Positions 34,171-42,531 of a DNA stretch of 64,000 nucleotides are shown here, in pieces. The stretch spans positions 1 through 64,000 of the forward strand of contig NZ_JASNWF010000015.1 in NCBI RefSeq assembly GCF_030283205.1, read 5' to 3'. Each line of letters starts with the position of its first letter. The stretch's first letter is position 1. This stretch comes from Actinomadura opuntiae (GTDB lineage Bacteria > Actinomycetota > Actinomycetes > Streptosporangiales > Streptosporangiaceae). The position numbers and the translations under genes were made by a program. The notes beneath the pieces are model-generated. The model had not been told where the DNA came from. It made no database searches and was given only the letters and a program-made list of their open reading frames with translations.

Positions 34171-36030
34171 TCAGTAGACCTCGGCGCGGTCGAAGCCGAT
34201 GTAGGTGGCTTGCGACGCCGAGCTCTTGGTACCGGTGTTGCGGATCCGCAGGACATGCGTGCCCGCGCCGAGTTGCGGGCTGACCCACAGGACCCGCTCG
34301 CCGTCGCGGACCGGGCCGTAGTAGTCGACGGTGACCTCGGGCCCGTTGTCGATCGACAGGGCGGCGATGCCGTTGCCGACGTCGCGCACGCCGAGCAACG
34401 CGATCTTGGTGCCGGTGAAGGTGATCGTGGCGGCGGCCCCGCTTTGATCGGTGTAGTGGTCGTTCCCCCGGTAGCACTGGACCCCGCACGAGGTGCCCGC
34501 GCTCCAGTTCCCGGAGTACCGCACCGAGCCGGTGCCGCCGCCGGCGGGCAGGTGCCAGCTCTGCGGCCACTGGTTGTTGCAGTCGTAGATCTGCAGTTGC
34601 GTCCCGTTGGCGGTGTTGCCGGCGTTGAGGTCGAGGCAGCGTCCAGACGCCGGGTTCTTCAGCGACCCGTTGGACTGGGCCTGCCAGATCTGGTTCGTGC
34701 CGCCGTGGCAGTCCCACAGATGGATCTTGCTGAAGTTGGCGGTGCCGTAGCCCTCGACGTCCATGCACTTGCCCATGGACCGGATCGTGCCGTCGCCCAT
34801 GAGGGTCCACTGCTGGTCCCGGGAGCCCTGGCAGTCCCACAACTGCACCGCTGCTCCGGTGGCGGCGGTGTCGTCCCCGCTGACGTCGATGCACTTGCCG
34901 GCGTCCCCCGGCCCCCGGATCGGGCCGGTCGGCGCGCCACCACCGATGTCGGTGTCGTTGATGACCTTGGGTGCGGGGCCGGGGTCGCCGGAGGGCAGTG
35001 CCAGATCAGCGCCCTTGGCTACGGGCGCGCCGAAGTTGGGGGTGCCATCGGCGTTCCAGGTGAACCGCTGGGCCCGGGTGTCGCGACCGGCGTAGGTGTT
35101 GTCGCCGCTGGCGCCGGTGTTCTTGGCCTGGTAGACGATCCAGTCCTCGGTGCCGTCCGGCGAGGTGAAGAAGCCGTTGCTCCCCACGCTCCAGACACCG
35201 GCGTCGGGATTGCTGGCGAATACGGTGCCGTGGTTGCGCCAGCTCCCGCTGTTCATCGGGTCGTCGCCGTCGGCGATGGACAGCATCTTGATCTGATAGT
35301 CCGGCTTGCCGGTGTCGCATACGGAGTAGGTGAGGAAGGTGCGGCCGTTGCGGTGGATCGTCGCCGGCGCCTCGGCGACGGTGTCGCACAGGTCGACCGG
35401 CATCTCATAGCTCGCTCCGGTCAGGGTCCACGGGTTGGCCATCGGGGCGATCCGCAGCCGGTCGAAGCCGCAGCAGTGGCCCGACGCCCAGACGAAGTAC
35501 AGCGATCCGTTGTGCGTGAACGGCACGCCGTCGATCCCGAAGTAGCTGCTGCTGGGATCGTTGAGCTGCGCCTTGTAGTGGTACGGGCCTGTGGGGCGCG
35601 CGCCCTGGGAGACCAGCCCGTCGGACTCCAGCACCTGCATGTGGTGCTTGAAGATGTCTCCGTCGTCACCGGTCCAGTAGACGTACCAGTGGTCGTTGAG
35701 GTCGGCGAAGGCCGGTGCCCAGATGTCGTGGTTGCGACTGGGGTCGTTCTCGGTCCAGATGACGTTGGCCGGCGCCGCCAGCAACCGGCCGAGGCTGTCG
35801 GCGTCGCGCATCCGGATCGTGTTGTCACCGGCCACTTCGACGGCGTAGTAGCGCCCCTTGTACTGGGTGATGAACGGGTCCGGGGCCGGGCTCAGCGGAT
35901 TGCGGAACGTGTTGGCCGGCGCCGCCGCAGCGCTCTGCGGCGGAGCGGCGACGGCGACCAGCGACGCGGCGGCGACGACGGCGAGCAGGCAGCGCCAGAG
36001 CCAGGAGGGTCGGCGATGGTGTCTGACCAT
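34171..36030 (-). CDS. Secreted GH43 arabinofuranosidase/xylosidase-like enzyme with ricin (CBM13) and C-terminal beta-sandwich domain
   Basis: A 619-residue exported enzyme. The signal peptide runs to about residue 38 (QSAAAAPAN). The five-bladed GH43 propeller shows the expected triad: general base Asp51 in PAPDPFIT, pKa modulator Asp167 in FGIDGVPF and general acid Glu220 in VAEAPA. A ricin-type trefoil occupies about 370-500 (GKCIDVSGDD, GKCMDVEGYGTANFSK, GRCLDLNAGN). The last 120 residues (VRYSGNWSAGTSCGVQCYRG, then TITFTGTKIALLGV) form a galactose-binding-like sandwich often attached to actinobacterial glycosidases. The ATG at 36030 follows GAAAGGTAA. A CebR-like operator lies at 36119-36132, tying it to the beta-glucan regulon. 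Confidence 0.85.
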   Translation of the reverse strand: MVRHHRRPSWLWRCLLAVVAAASLVAVAAPPQSAAAAPANTFRNPLSPAPDPFITQYKGRYYAVEVAGDNTIRMRDADSLGRLLAAPANVIWTENDPSRNHDIWAPAFADLNDHWYVYWTGDDGDIFKHHMQVLESDGLVSQGARPTGPYHYKAQLNDPSSSYFGIDGVPFTHNGSLYFVWASGHCCGFDRLRIAPMANPWTLTGASYEMPVDLCDTVAEAPATIHRNGRTFLTYSVCDTGKPDYQIKMLSIADGDDPMNSGSWRNHGTVFASNPDAGVWSVGSNGFFTSPDGTEDWIVYQAKNTGASGDNTYAGRDTRAQRFTWNADGTPNFGAPVAKGADLALPSGDPGPAPKVINDTDIGGGAPTGPIRGPGDAGKCIDVSGDDTAATGAAVQLWDCQGSRDQQWTLMGDGTIRSMGKCMDVEGYGTANFSKIHLWDCHGGTNQIWQAQSNGSLKNPASGRCLDLNAGNTANGTQLQIYDCNNQWPQSWHLPAGGGTGSVRYSGNWSAGTSCGVQCYRGNDHYTDQSGAAATITFTGTKIALLGVRDVGNGIAALSIDNGPEVTVDYYGPVRDGERVLWVSPQLGAGTHVLRIRNTGTKSSASQATYIGFDRAEVY

Positions 36031-36118
36031 CGAGTTACCTTTCGTGAGGCCGTACGGCGAGGGCTGCGGCGTGGGCCGTCGGATGGCCGCACGCAGAAGC
36101 GCAGGCGAGGGCACGGCA

Positions 36119-36132
36119 TGGAAGCGCTCCCA
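36119..36132. promoter_or_regulatory. CebR-like operator TGGAAGCGCTCCCA
   Basis: It differs by one base from the Streptomyces CebR consensus TGGGAGCGCTCCCA and lies 89 bases before the GH43 start. Related palindromes occur at 46359, 49874 and 50128 near the LacI gene at 45287, whose product is the best candidate binder. Confidence 0.7.
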
Positions 36133-36133
36133 T

Positions 36134-36829
36134 GATGGGCAGCAAGAGACGAAGAGGAACAAGGACGAGATAGGCACAGCGGTTGCCGATCTCTGACCGA
36201 CACCTCCGGATCGGCGCCAGGGAGGCCACCGAGGGGTCAGTCGCACCGGCGCATGCAGGCTCACACCTATGGCTCGCCACACCGCCTGGTCGAGACAGCA
36301 GAGCTCGCAGCGGACACGACGGCGAAAACCTTAAGCGGAGACTGGCGAGGGAGAGTCAGGCGATCGGCTCATACACACTCCTTGGGCGTTGATCGACCCC
36401 CGAGAGCAGCGATCTCCAGCCTGGACCACATTTGACCATAATTGCAAGTTTTAGATCAGTTTGGTTATCGGTCCGGGCGCAACGGCACTCCTGGGGCCAG
36501 GTCAGTTCGCCTGGTGCAGGGGCCTGGACGAAGCGCCCCGGCCGGGTGAGGGCTCGTTCTCCTGAGCCGATCGAATCACGGCACGTCGGTTCCCCTATCC
36601 CCTGAGCTGTGCGGGCGCGCGGTCCGCACAGTCCGAGACGGCGCGCGGCTGGGTGCGTCGGGCCGAGACCGACGCTGGCGCCCGTCCAGGAGCCGCGACC
36701 AAGGGATCGGCCGCGCGCGACCGGCCAGAGACAGAAACTGACCGCGGTCATCGACGCGTTCCACAAGGTCGTTCGGGGGTGGAGCGGATCTGCCGGGTGC
36801 CGCCTGAGCACAGCACCAAGATCGCACCG
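36134..36829. other. 700-base region without a recognisable gene
   Basis: No frame here has both coding-like third positions and a sensible protein. Two TGGTC half-sites on the minus strand (GACCACATTTGACCA, 36424-36438) resemble the half-sites of the GntR operators near 42.4 kb, and the surrounding A/T-rich tract 36425-36470 looks promoter-like. The GntR gene ends at 36830, so this is the 3' side of the das-like operon and the 5' side of the GH43 gene. Confidence 0.45.
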
Positions 36830-37579
36830 TCAGCCGGAGGTGGCGTCGAAGCGGAGTTTGGAGGTGATGCGGTAGCGGTCTCCGCGGTAGATGGAGCGGA
36901 CGTGTTCGACGATGCGACCGGTGGCGTCTTTGGTGGTGCGTTCGATGCTGAGGGCGGGGGTGTAGACGGGGACGTCGAGCAGGTCGGCTTGGTCGGGATT
37001 GGTGACGGTCGGCTCGATGGTCTGTATCGCGTCGGTGACCAGGATGCCGTAGCGGTCGCGGAGCAGGTGGTAGAAGTTGCCGGCTTCCATGTCGTGGGGC
37101 TGCAGGCCGGGCAGCAGGTCGGCGGGGAGTTGGAGGTGTTCGATGGCGATGGGTTCGTCGTCGACGAACCGGACCCGGACGATCCGCAGTATGGGGGCGT
37201 CGGCGGCGACGTGGAGCCGCGTCGCGCGGGTGGGTCCGGCGGGGGCGGTGGTGAATTCGACGACGTGGCTGGTCCACTTGCCTTCGGCCGGGGGGACGCC
37301 CAGCGCGTTGGTGGCGTTGGCGGCGAGTTCCTGGGTGACCTTGTGGGGGCTGGTGAAGGTGCCGCGGCCGTAGTGGCGGGTCAGCAGGCCGGTGCGGGTC
37401 AGTTCTTCGATGGCGGCGCGCACGGTGGGCCGGGAGACGCCCAGGTCCGCCGCGAGCTGCCGTTCGGAGGGCAGCCCGGTGCCGGGGCCGGCGTCGTCGA
37501 TGATGTCGAGTAGGTGCCGCATGACCAGGTCGCGTTTGGCGGTGGCGGGCTTTCGTGCGCTGCGGTCGGCGGGGCTCAC
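36830..37579 (-). CDS. GntR/HutC-family regulator (DasR/NagR-like)
   Basis: A 249-residue regulator: winged helix GTGLPSERQLAADLGVSRPTVRAAIEEL, then a UTRA ligand domain (ILRIVRVRFVDDEPIAIEHLQLP, YHLLRDRYGI, IERTTKDATGRIVEHVRSIYRGDRY). The final VRSIYRGDRY stretch and the UTRA fold match the DasR/NagR group that senses aminosugar phosphates. The GTG start overlaps the stop of the GH20 gene (GTGA), so it is the last gene of an operon with transporter and hexosaminidase. Its targets are probably the TGACCA-N-TGGTCA palindromes at 42385 and 42482. Confidence 0.88.
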   Translation of the reverse strand: MSPADRSARKPATAKRDLVMRHLLDIIDDAGPGTGLPSERQLAADLGVSRPTVRAAIEELTRTGLLTRHYGRGTFTSPHKVTQELAANATNALGVPPAEGKWTSHVVEFTTAPAGPTRATRLHVAADAPILRIVRVRFVDDEPIAIEHLQLPADLLPGLQPHDMEAGNFYHLLRDRYGILVTDAIQTIEPTVTNPDQADLLDVPVYTPALSIERTTKDATGRIVEHVRSIYRGDRYRITSKLRFDATSG

Positions 37580-39180
37580 GGGTTCATCGTCTCAGTGCGT
37601 CCGGACGCGGGAGTGTCCGGCCACCAGGTGCGCGGCCGGGGTATCGCCCCGAGTGCCTGTAGTCGTTGCAGGTGAGGGGCGAGGCGCGTACGGAAGTCGT
37701 CGAGGTCGTGGGGGCCGTTGGTCCAGACGACTTCGGCGAAGGCGCACAGGCGTGGGTAGGCGAGGTGCAGGACGTGGTCGGAGGTCGGGGCGAACTCGGT
37801 CCAGATCTGCGCTTGGGCCCCCAGCACGCTGGGACGGTGCCCGTTGCCGGCGCGGGCAGCCGGTAGACCGCCGGCCAGGGGGTCGTAGGCGTAGACGTCG
37901 GCGAGGGTGGTGATCAGGTCGGGGTGCCCGGGTGGTTCGTGGGCGGCGGTGCTCTGCCGGTAGTCGAGGTAGGTCCAGCGGTGCGGAGCCATGATGACCT
38001 GATGTTTTCGTCCCAGAGCGAGGGCTCCGTGGCCGGGGTCGCGCCATGCGGTCAGCACCATGTCTTCGGGCAGTCGGTCGGTGAGTTCGCCGGTCTCGTC
38101 CCAGCAGACCGCGGTGCGGCCGCGGGCGGCCAGGAAGTCGCGCATCTCGGTGAGGAACCATCCGTGCAGGCTGGAGACGTCGTCCAGCCCTAGCTGCGCG
38201 GCGCGTTTCACCGCGTCGTGGTTGTGCTCCCATTGGACGGTGGGGCACTCCTCGCCGCCGATGTGAATGTGCTGTGACGGGAAGATCTCCATTGTGGCGT
38301 CCAGCACCCGGCGGCAGAAGTCCAGTGCCGCGTCGTGCACGCCGAAGATGTTTTCGTTGATCCCCCAGCTCGTCCAGACCGGGAGGCGCGCGTCGGGGTG
38401 GTTGCCCAGGTGCGGGTAGGCGGCCAGGGCCGCCTGCGCGTGGCCGGGCATCTCGATTTCGGGCATGATCGTCACGCCGCGTTCGGCGGCGTGGGCGACG
38501 AGGCGGCGGAGTTGGCCACGGGTGTAGTAGCCGCCGTGGGGGGTGCCGTCGAAGCGGGTGCTGCCGGACCGCCCGATCATGGACTCGCCGCGCCAGGCGC
38601 CGACGCGGGTGAGCTCGGGCAGTTCCTCGATCTCGATGCGCCATCCCTGGTCGTCGGTCAGGTGCAGGTGCAGGACGTTCAGGTGGTGGAGCGCGAGTTG
38701 GTCGATGAACTCATGGAGGAATTCCACAGGCATGAAGTGGCGGGCCACGTCCAGCATCACTCCGCGCCATGGCAACCGGGGTTGATCGTGGATGTGCAGG
38801 CAGGGCCACCGCCAGTCGCCCGGCGGCCCTGCGGTGCGCGCGCCTGCGTCCCGCGCCGCCAGTGCGGTGGACGGCAGCAGTTGTCTCAGGGTCTGGACGC
38901 CGTTGCGCAGTCCGTCGACGCCGGTCGCGGTGAGTGTGACCTGGTCGGGGGCGATGCTGAGGTCGTAGCCGCCGGGCGACCGGTCCTCGCGGCCCGGTGC
39001 CGGGAGGAGTTCCAGGTGGATGCGCGGCCCGGTCCCGGTGCGCGGCCGGGATCCGCCGAGGTATCCGGAGAGGAGCTCTGCGGACTGTTCGGCGCCGGGG
39101 CCGGCGGTCAAGTGCAGTTCCGGCGGGATGAAGAACCAGCCGGGTTCGCGGGTGAGCTGTGCGGGACGAGGGATGATCAC
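37576..39180 (-). CDS. GH20 beta-N-acetylhexosaminidase, cytoplasmic
   Basis: A 534-residue enzyme with the N-terminal GH20b domain (GGYDLSIAPDQVTLTATGVDGLRNG, interrupted by turns) and the GH20 barrel (RGVMLDVARHFMP, HLHLTDDQGWRIEI, IMPEIEMPGHAQAAL). In the catalytic HIGGEECP motif the acid is Glu311, and residue 310, usually the Asp that positions the substrate acetamido group (HIGGDE), is Glu; I believe some actinobacterial homologues share this. No signal peptide is present, so it probably hydrolyses imported chitobiose-like sugars inside the cell. The gene order binding protein-permease-permease-GH20-GntR recalls dasABCD/dasR. Confidence 0.9.
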   Translation of the reverse strand: MIIPRPAQLTREPGWFFIPPELHLTAGPGAEQSAELLSGYLGGSRPRTGTGPRIHLELLPAPGREDRSPGGYDLSIAPDQVTLTATGVDGLRNGVQTLRQLLPSTALAARDAGARTAGPPGDWRWPCLHIHDQPRLPWRGVMLDVARHFMPVEFLHEFIDQLALHHLNVLHLHLTDDQGWRIEIEELPELTRVGAWRGESMIGRSGSTRFDGTPHGGYYTRGQLRRLVAHAAERGVTIMPEIEMPGHAQAALAAYPHLGNHPDARLPVWTSWGINENIFGVHDAALDFCRRVLDATMEIFPSQHIHIGGEECPTVQWEHNHDAVKRAAQLGLDDVSSLHGWFLTEMRDFLAARGRTAVCWDETGELTDRLPEDMVLTAWRDPGHGALALGRKHQVIMAPHRWTYLDYRQSTAAHEPPGHPDLITTLADVYAYDPLAGGLPAARAGNGHRPSVLGAQAQIWTEFAPTSDHVLHLAYPRLCAFAEVVWTNGPHDLDDFRTRLAPHLQRLQALGAIPRPRTWWPDTPASGRTETMNP

Positions 39181-39233
39181 GTGGGTCCTTTACGCAGGCA
39201 GCACGGACGGCGAGTGCGCTGGGGGTGGCGCGG

Positions 39234-40067
39234 TCAGCCTTTGACGGCGCCGGAGGTCATGCCGGCCACCAGGCGTCTCTGCAGGATCATGAAAAAGATC
39301 ACGACCGGGAGCGCGAACAGCGTCGAGCCGGCGATGAGGCCGCCGTAGTCGGTGCCGCCACTGGTGTGGAAGGAAGCCAGCCAGACGGGCAGGGTGTAGC
39401 GGGTCTGGTCCTTCATGATCACGTAGGCGAAGATGTAGTCGTTCCAGGCGGTGATCAGTGCGAAGACGCTGGTGGCGATGATGCCGGGCATGACCAGGGG
39501 CAGCAGGATGCGGCGGATGACGGTGGCCCGTCCGGCGCCGTCGACCATGGCGGCCTCTTCGAGCTCCGGAGGGATGCCGTGCAGGAAGCCGCGTAGCGTC
39601 CAGGTGGTGAACGGCAGGACGAACGCCACGTAGGTCAGGGTCAGGCCGATGAGACTGTTGAGCATGTTCAGGCTCTGCAGGCCGAGGAAGATCGGGATCA
39701 CCAGGGCGGGCTGCGGCACCATCTGGGCCAGCAGGATGGTGATGAGGAATCCGCGGCGTCCGGGGAAGCGGAACCGGGTGAGCGCGACCGCGGCCAGGAA
39801 AGCCACGGAGATGGAGATCGCGACGACCGAGGCGGCAACGATCAGGCTGTTGCGCAGGTAGTCGAGGAAATGGGGTCTGGTGACCGCGTCGGCGAAGTTG
39901 TGCAGGGTGAGCGGATAGGGCAGGAACTTCGGAGTCGAGGACTGGATGTCGGCGGCGGGTTTGAAGGCGGTGTTGACCATCCAGTAGACCGGGAACGCCC
40001 AGATCAGGCAGAACAGGGTCGCGATGCCGTTGAGCAGCACCCGGCGGGGGCGGACGGCGGTGGTCAC
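39234..40067 (-). CDS. Sugar ABC transporter permease 2 (MalG/DasC type)
   Basis: A 277-residue CUT1 permease with six hydrophobic segments and EAA loop EEAAMVDGAGRATVIRRILLPL. The GTG at 40067 overlaps the stop of the first permease gene (GTGA), indicating coupling. It is followed 53 bases later by the GH20 gene. No ATPase is encoded locally, as is usual for MsiK-dependent actinobacterial systems. Confidence 0.9.
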   Translation of the reverse strand: MTTAVRPRRVLLNGIATLFCLIWAFPVYWMVNTAFKPAADIQSSTPKFLPYPLTLHNFADAVTRPHFLDYLRNSLIVAASVVAISISVAFLAAVALTRFRFPGRRGFLITILLAQMVPQPALVIPIFLGLQSLNMLNSLIGLTLTYVAFVLPFTTWTLRGFLHGIPPELEEAAMVDGAGRATVIRRILLPLVMPGIIATSVFALITAWNDYIFAYVIMKDQTRYTLPVWLASFHTSGGTDYGGLIAGSTLFALPVVIFFMILQRRLVAGMTSGAVKG

Positions 40068-41035
40068 GAAGTCTCCTCCCCGAGCCTGACCAGCCGGGTC
40101 AGGTGGCGGATGGTCAGGCCTATGAGCAGCACGACGGCGATGACGGCGATCGCCGCGCCGCGGCCGAAGGCGTTGGCGCTGAAGGCCTTGGCGAAGCCCC
40201 AGACGACGATCGTCGTGGTGGCGGTGCCGGGGCCGCCGTGGGTGAGGATCCAGATCTGGGTGAAGACGTTGAAGTCCCAGATGATCGACATGATCGTCAC
40301 CAGCAGCAGGATCGGCCGCAGGAACGGCAGGGTGATCGCCCGGAACGCGCTGACCGGGCCGGCGCCGTCGATCGCGGCCGCCTCGTAGTACTCGCGCGGG
40401 ATCTGGCTGAGCCCCGCGTACAGCGTCAACGCCACGAAGGGCACCGCCTGCCAGACCACCAGCAGCCACACCACCAGCAGCGCCGACCATGACCTGGCCG
40501 TCCAGTCGTACTGGTGCAGGTCCCCGAACAATCCGGTGGCGGTCAGGGACCAGTTCGCCACCCCGTACATCGGCTGGAACAGCCACTGCCAGACCAGGGT
40601 CGCCGCGACGGTCGGCATGGCCCATGCGGTGATGAGGCACAGCGCCACGGTGGTGCGCATGCGGCGGCCGAGCCGCGTCATCATCACCGCGACGCCCAGG
40701 CCGATGACCAGCGTCCCCGCCACCAGCGTGGCGCACAGCAGCACGGTCCGCGCCAGTACCGGCCACAGTTGCCCGTCGGTCAGCACGGCCCGGTAGTTGG
40801 CCCATCCGATCCAGCCACTGTGGCCGGAGAACAGCGCGCGCAGCCCGTAGTCCTGGCCGGAGATGACCACCAGGCGGACCAGCGGGTATCCCAGCACGGC
40901 GGAGAACAGGACCGCGGCGGGTGCCACCAGCCCGTAGGGGAATGCCCGGCGTGCCCAGCGCCGCCGGGCACGCCTTGTCCCGGCGGCCTGGCCGGGGGCG
41001 ATCCCGATGACCGGTGGACGGGTGGACGTCGTCAT
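40064..41035 (-). CDS. Sugar ABC transporter permease 1 (MalF/DasB type)
   Basis: A 323-residue CUT1 permease with a long N-terminal cytoplasmic tail, six predicted membrane segments and EAA loop YEAAAIDGAGPVSAFRAITLPF. The ATG at 41035 overlaps the binding-protein stop as ATGA. It probably pairs with the next permease to import N-acetylglucosamine oligomers. Confidence 0.9.
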   Translation of the reverse strand: MTTSTRPPVIGIAPGQAAGTRRARRRWARRAFPYGLVAPAAVLFSAVLGYPLVRLVVISGQDYGLRALFSGHSGWIGWANYRAVLTDGQLWPVLARTVLLCATLVAGTLVIGLGVAVMMTRLGRRMRTTVALCLITAWAMPTVAATLVWQWLFQPMYGVANWSLTATGLFGDLHQYDWTARSWSALLVVWLLVVWQAVPFVALTLYAGLSQIPREYYEAAAIDGAGPVSAFRAITLPFLRPILLLVTIMSIIWDFNVFTQIWILTHGGPGTATTTIVVWGFAKAFSANAFGRGAAIAVIAVVLLIGLTIRHLTRLVRLGEETS

Positions 41036-42324
41036 TGGCCTGAGGTGTTCAGGGCCTGGTCGAGGTGGCCGTCGAAGCTCCTGGCCGCCTCGGCGGTGGA
41101 CGTGCGGCCGGTGGCGATGTCGGCGAAGAACCCGTTGATCGACTTGTCGGTCTCCACGGTCGCCCAGCCGGGGGTGGCGGGCGTCGCGACGCTGTTCGCT
41201 GCCGCGGTGAGGAACGCGGCGGCGGTGGGCGCGAGGCCGCCGCGGGTCTGGTCGATCAGCTGGGTGGAGATCGGGGTCCAGCCGTCCACCCCGACGATGT
41301 CGTTCTTCTGGATGCCCGGGCTGGTGGCGGCCTTGAGCCAGGCCAGCGCGAGCGCCTGGTTGCGGCTCTTGGCGGCGATGGCCAGGTCCGAACCGCCCAG
41401 GAACACGGGCTGGGACTTGCCCGGTGTCGCGCTGGGGAACGGGAAGGTGCCGATCCGGTTCTTCATCGTCGGGTGCGCCTTGACGATCTGGGAGATGGAG
41501 GTGTCGACGATCGCGGCGGCCCTGCCCTGCCCGAACAGGGCCCGCTGATCGGGCGTCACGTTGTCGACGTTGCGGGAGGCCGGCACCGAGTAGCTGTTCT
41601 GGAAGTTCTTCCACGCCTGCAGGCCGCGCTGTGCCTGCGCCGACTCCAGCGCGCCCTGCCAGCGTCCCCCGGATTGGGAGGCCAACTGCCCACCGGCGTC
41701 CCAGACGAACTGGACCGCCGAATGCCATTCGCGGCCGGGCAGGTAGAGGGCGGAGAAGTCCGCGGCACCGTCCCCGTGCGCCTTCTTGATCTTGTCGAGG
41801 TCGGCGGCGAACTCGGTGAGCGTCGCGGGCGGCCGGGTCACCCCGGCCTTGGCCCAGATGTCCTTGTTGTAGATGACCGCCCGGTTGCCGGCGAACAGGG
41901 GCGCCGCGTACGTCTTGCCATCCACCGTCGCGGGGCCGACCAGCCCCGGCAGCCACGTCTGCCCACCCGACAACTCGGCTCGGTGCCGGGTGAGGTCGCT
42001 CAGCCCGCCGTTGGCCGCGAACAGCGGCACATCGGTGTTGCCGAGGTCGAGCACGTCCGGCGGATCGCTCTGCGCCAGCGCCGTGGTGATCTTGGTGTTG
42101 ATGTCATCCCACTGCTGGATCTGCACGTTCACCCTGGCGCCGGTGGCCTGGGTGAACGCCTTGTTGATGGCGGCGACCGTCGTGTCGGTCAGATCGCCGT
42201 CCATCAGCCAGACGGTCAGCGTCCGGTCGGCGGACGGCTTGTCCTGCGCGTCCGATCCGCCGCCGCACGCGGTGGCGGTGATGGCGAGCGCGGCCAGCGG
42301 CACGGCGAGGTGATGCACCTTCAT
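41032..42324 (-). CDS. Sugar ABC transporter substrate-binding lipoprotein (DasA-like role)
   Basis: A 430-residue solute-binding lipoprotein with lipobox ITATAC and a family-1 fold (LTVWLMDGDLTDTTVAAINKAF, DVLDLGNTDVPLFAANGGL, YAAPLFAGNRAVIYNKDIWAKAG). The ATG at 42324 has GGGAGGATC upstream; a longer frame to 42402 lacks a ribosome site. First gene of the operon with two permeases, GH20 and GntR, so it likely binds chitobiose or N-acetylglucosamine. Two TGACCA-N-TGGTCA type sites lie in its promoter region. Confidence 0.88.
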   Translation of the reverse strand: MKVHHLAVPLAALAITATACGGGSDAQDKPSADRTLTVWLMDGDLTDTTVAAINKAFTQATGARVNVQIQQWDDINTKITTALAQSDPPDVLDLGNTDVPLFAANGGLSDLTRHRAELSGGQTWLPGLVGPATVDGKTYAAPLFAGNRAVIYNKDIWAKAGVTRPPATLTEFAADLDKIKKAHGDGAADFSALYLPGREWHSAVQFVWDAGGQLASQSGGRWQGALESAQAQRGLQAWKNFQNSYSVPASRNVDNVTPDQRALFGQGRAAAIVDTSISQIVKAHPTMKNRIGTFPFPSATPGKSQPVFLGGSDLAIAAKSRNQALALAWLKAATSPGIQKNDIVGVDGWTPISTQLIDQTRGGLAPTAAAFLTAAANSVATPATPGWATVETDKSINGFFADIATGRTSTAEAARSFDGHLDQALNTSGQ

Positions 42325-42384
42325 AGATCCTCCCGGGTCGTTCGACCCACGAAGCCCCTGTGGCGTTGCGCAGACCTTCTCACT

Positions 42385-42397
42385 TGACCACTGGTAA
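42385..42397. promoter_or_regulatory. GntR-type operator TGACCACTGGTAA
   Basis: An inverted repeat TGACCA/TGGTAA with one mismatch around a central C, located 61 bases before the binding-protein start. It pairs with a perfect copy at 42482. It is related in its arms to the DasR responsive element (ACTGGTCTAGACCAGT type). Confidence 0.6.
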
Positions 42398-42481
42398 GGC
42401 AAGGCCTCACCGCTCGCCTATTTTTGGGGCCTTGACAACGAGAAGGACAGCATCCACCTTGTCATTTGGCTGCACTTCAGT

Positions 42482-42494
42482 TGACCAGTGGTCA
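42482..42494. promoter_or_regulatory. GntR-type operator TGACCAGTGGTCA
   Basis: A perfect 13-bp palindrome 38 bases upstream of the CBM3-GH16-like gene and 158 bases upstream of the divergent das-like operon. TTGACC here could also act as a -35 element for the plus strand. The GntR protein may therefore regulate in both directions. Confidence 0.65.
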
Positions 42495-42531
42495 GATATT
42501 GGTTCGGGGGACCGTCTTCTGAGGAGAGAAG

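Noticed and set aside
36425..36470. Possible tRNA or small RNA in the A/T-rich stretch
   Set aside because: No cloverleaf, CCA end or stable hairpin could be drawn.
36834..38644. Overlapping Arg/Pro-rich frames in the GntR and GH20 region
   Set aside because: Alternative-frame shadows of GntR and GH20.
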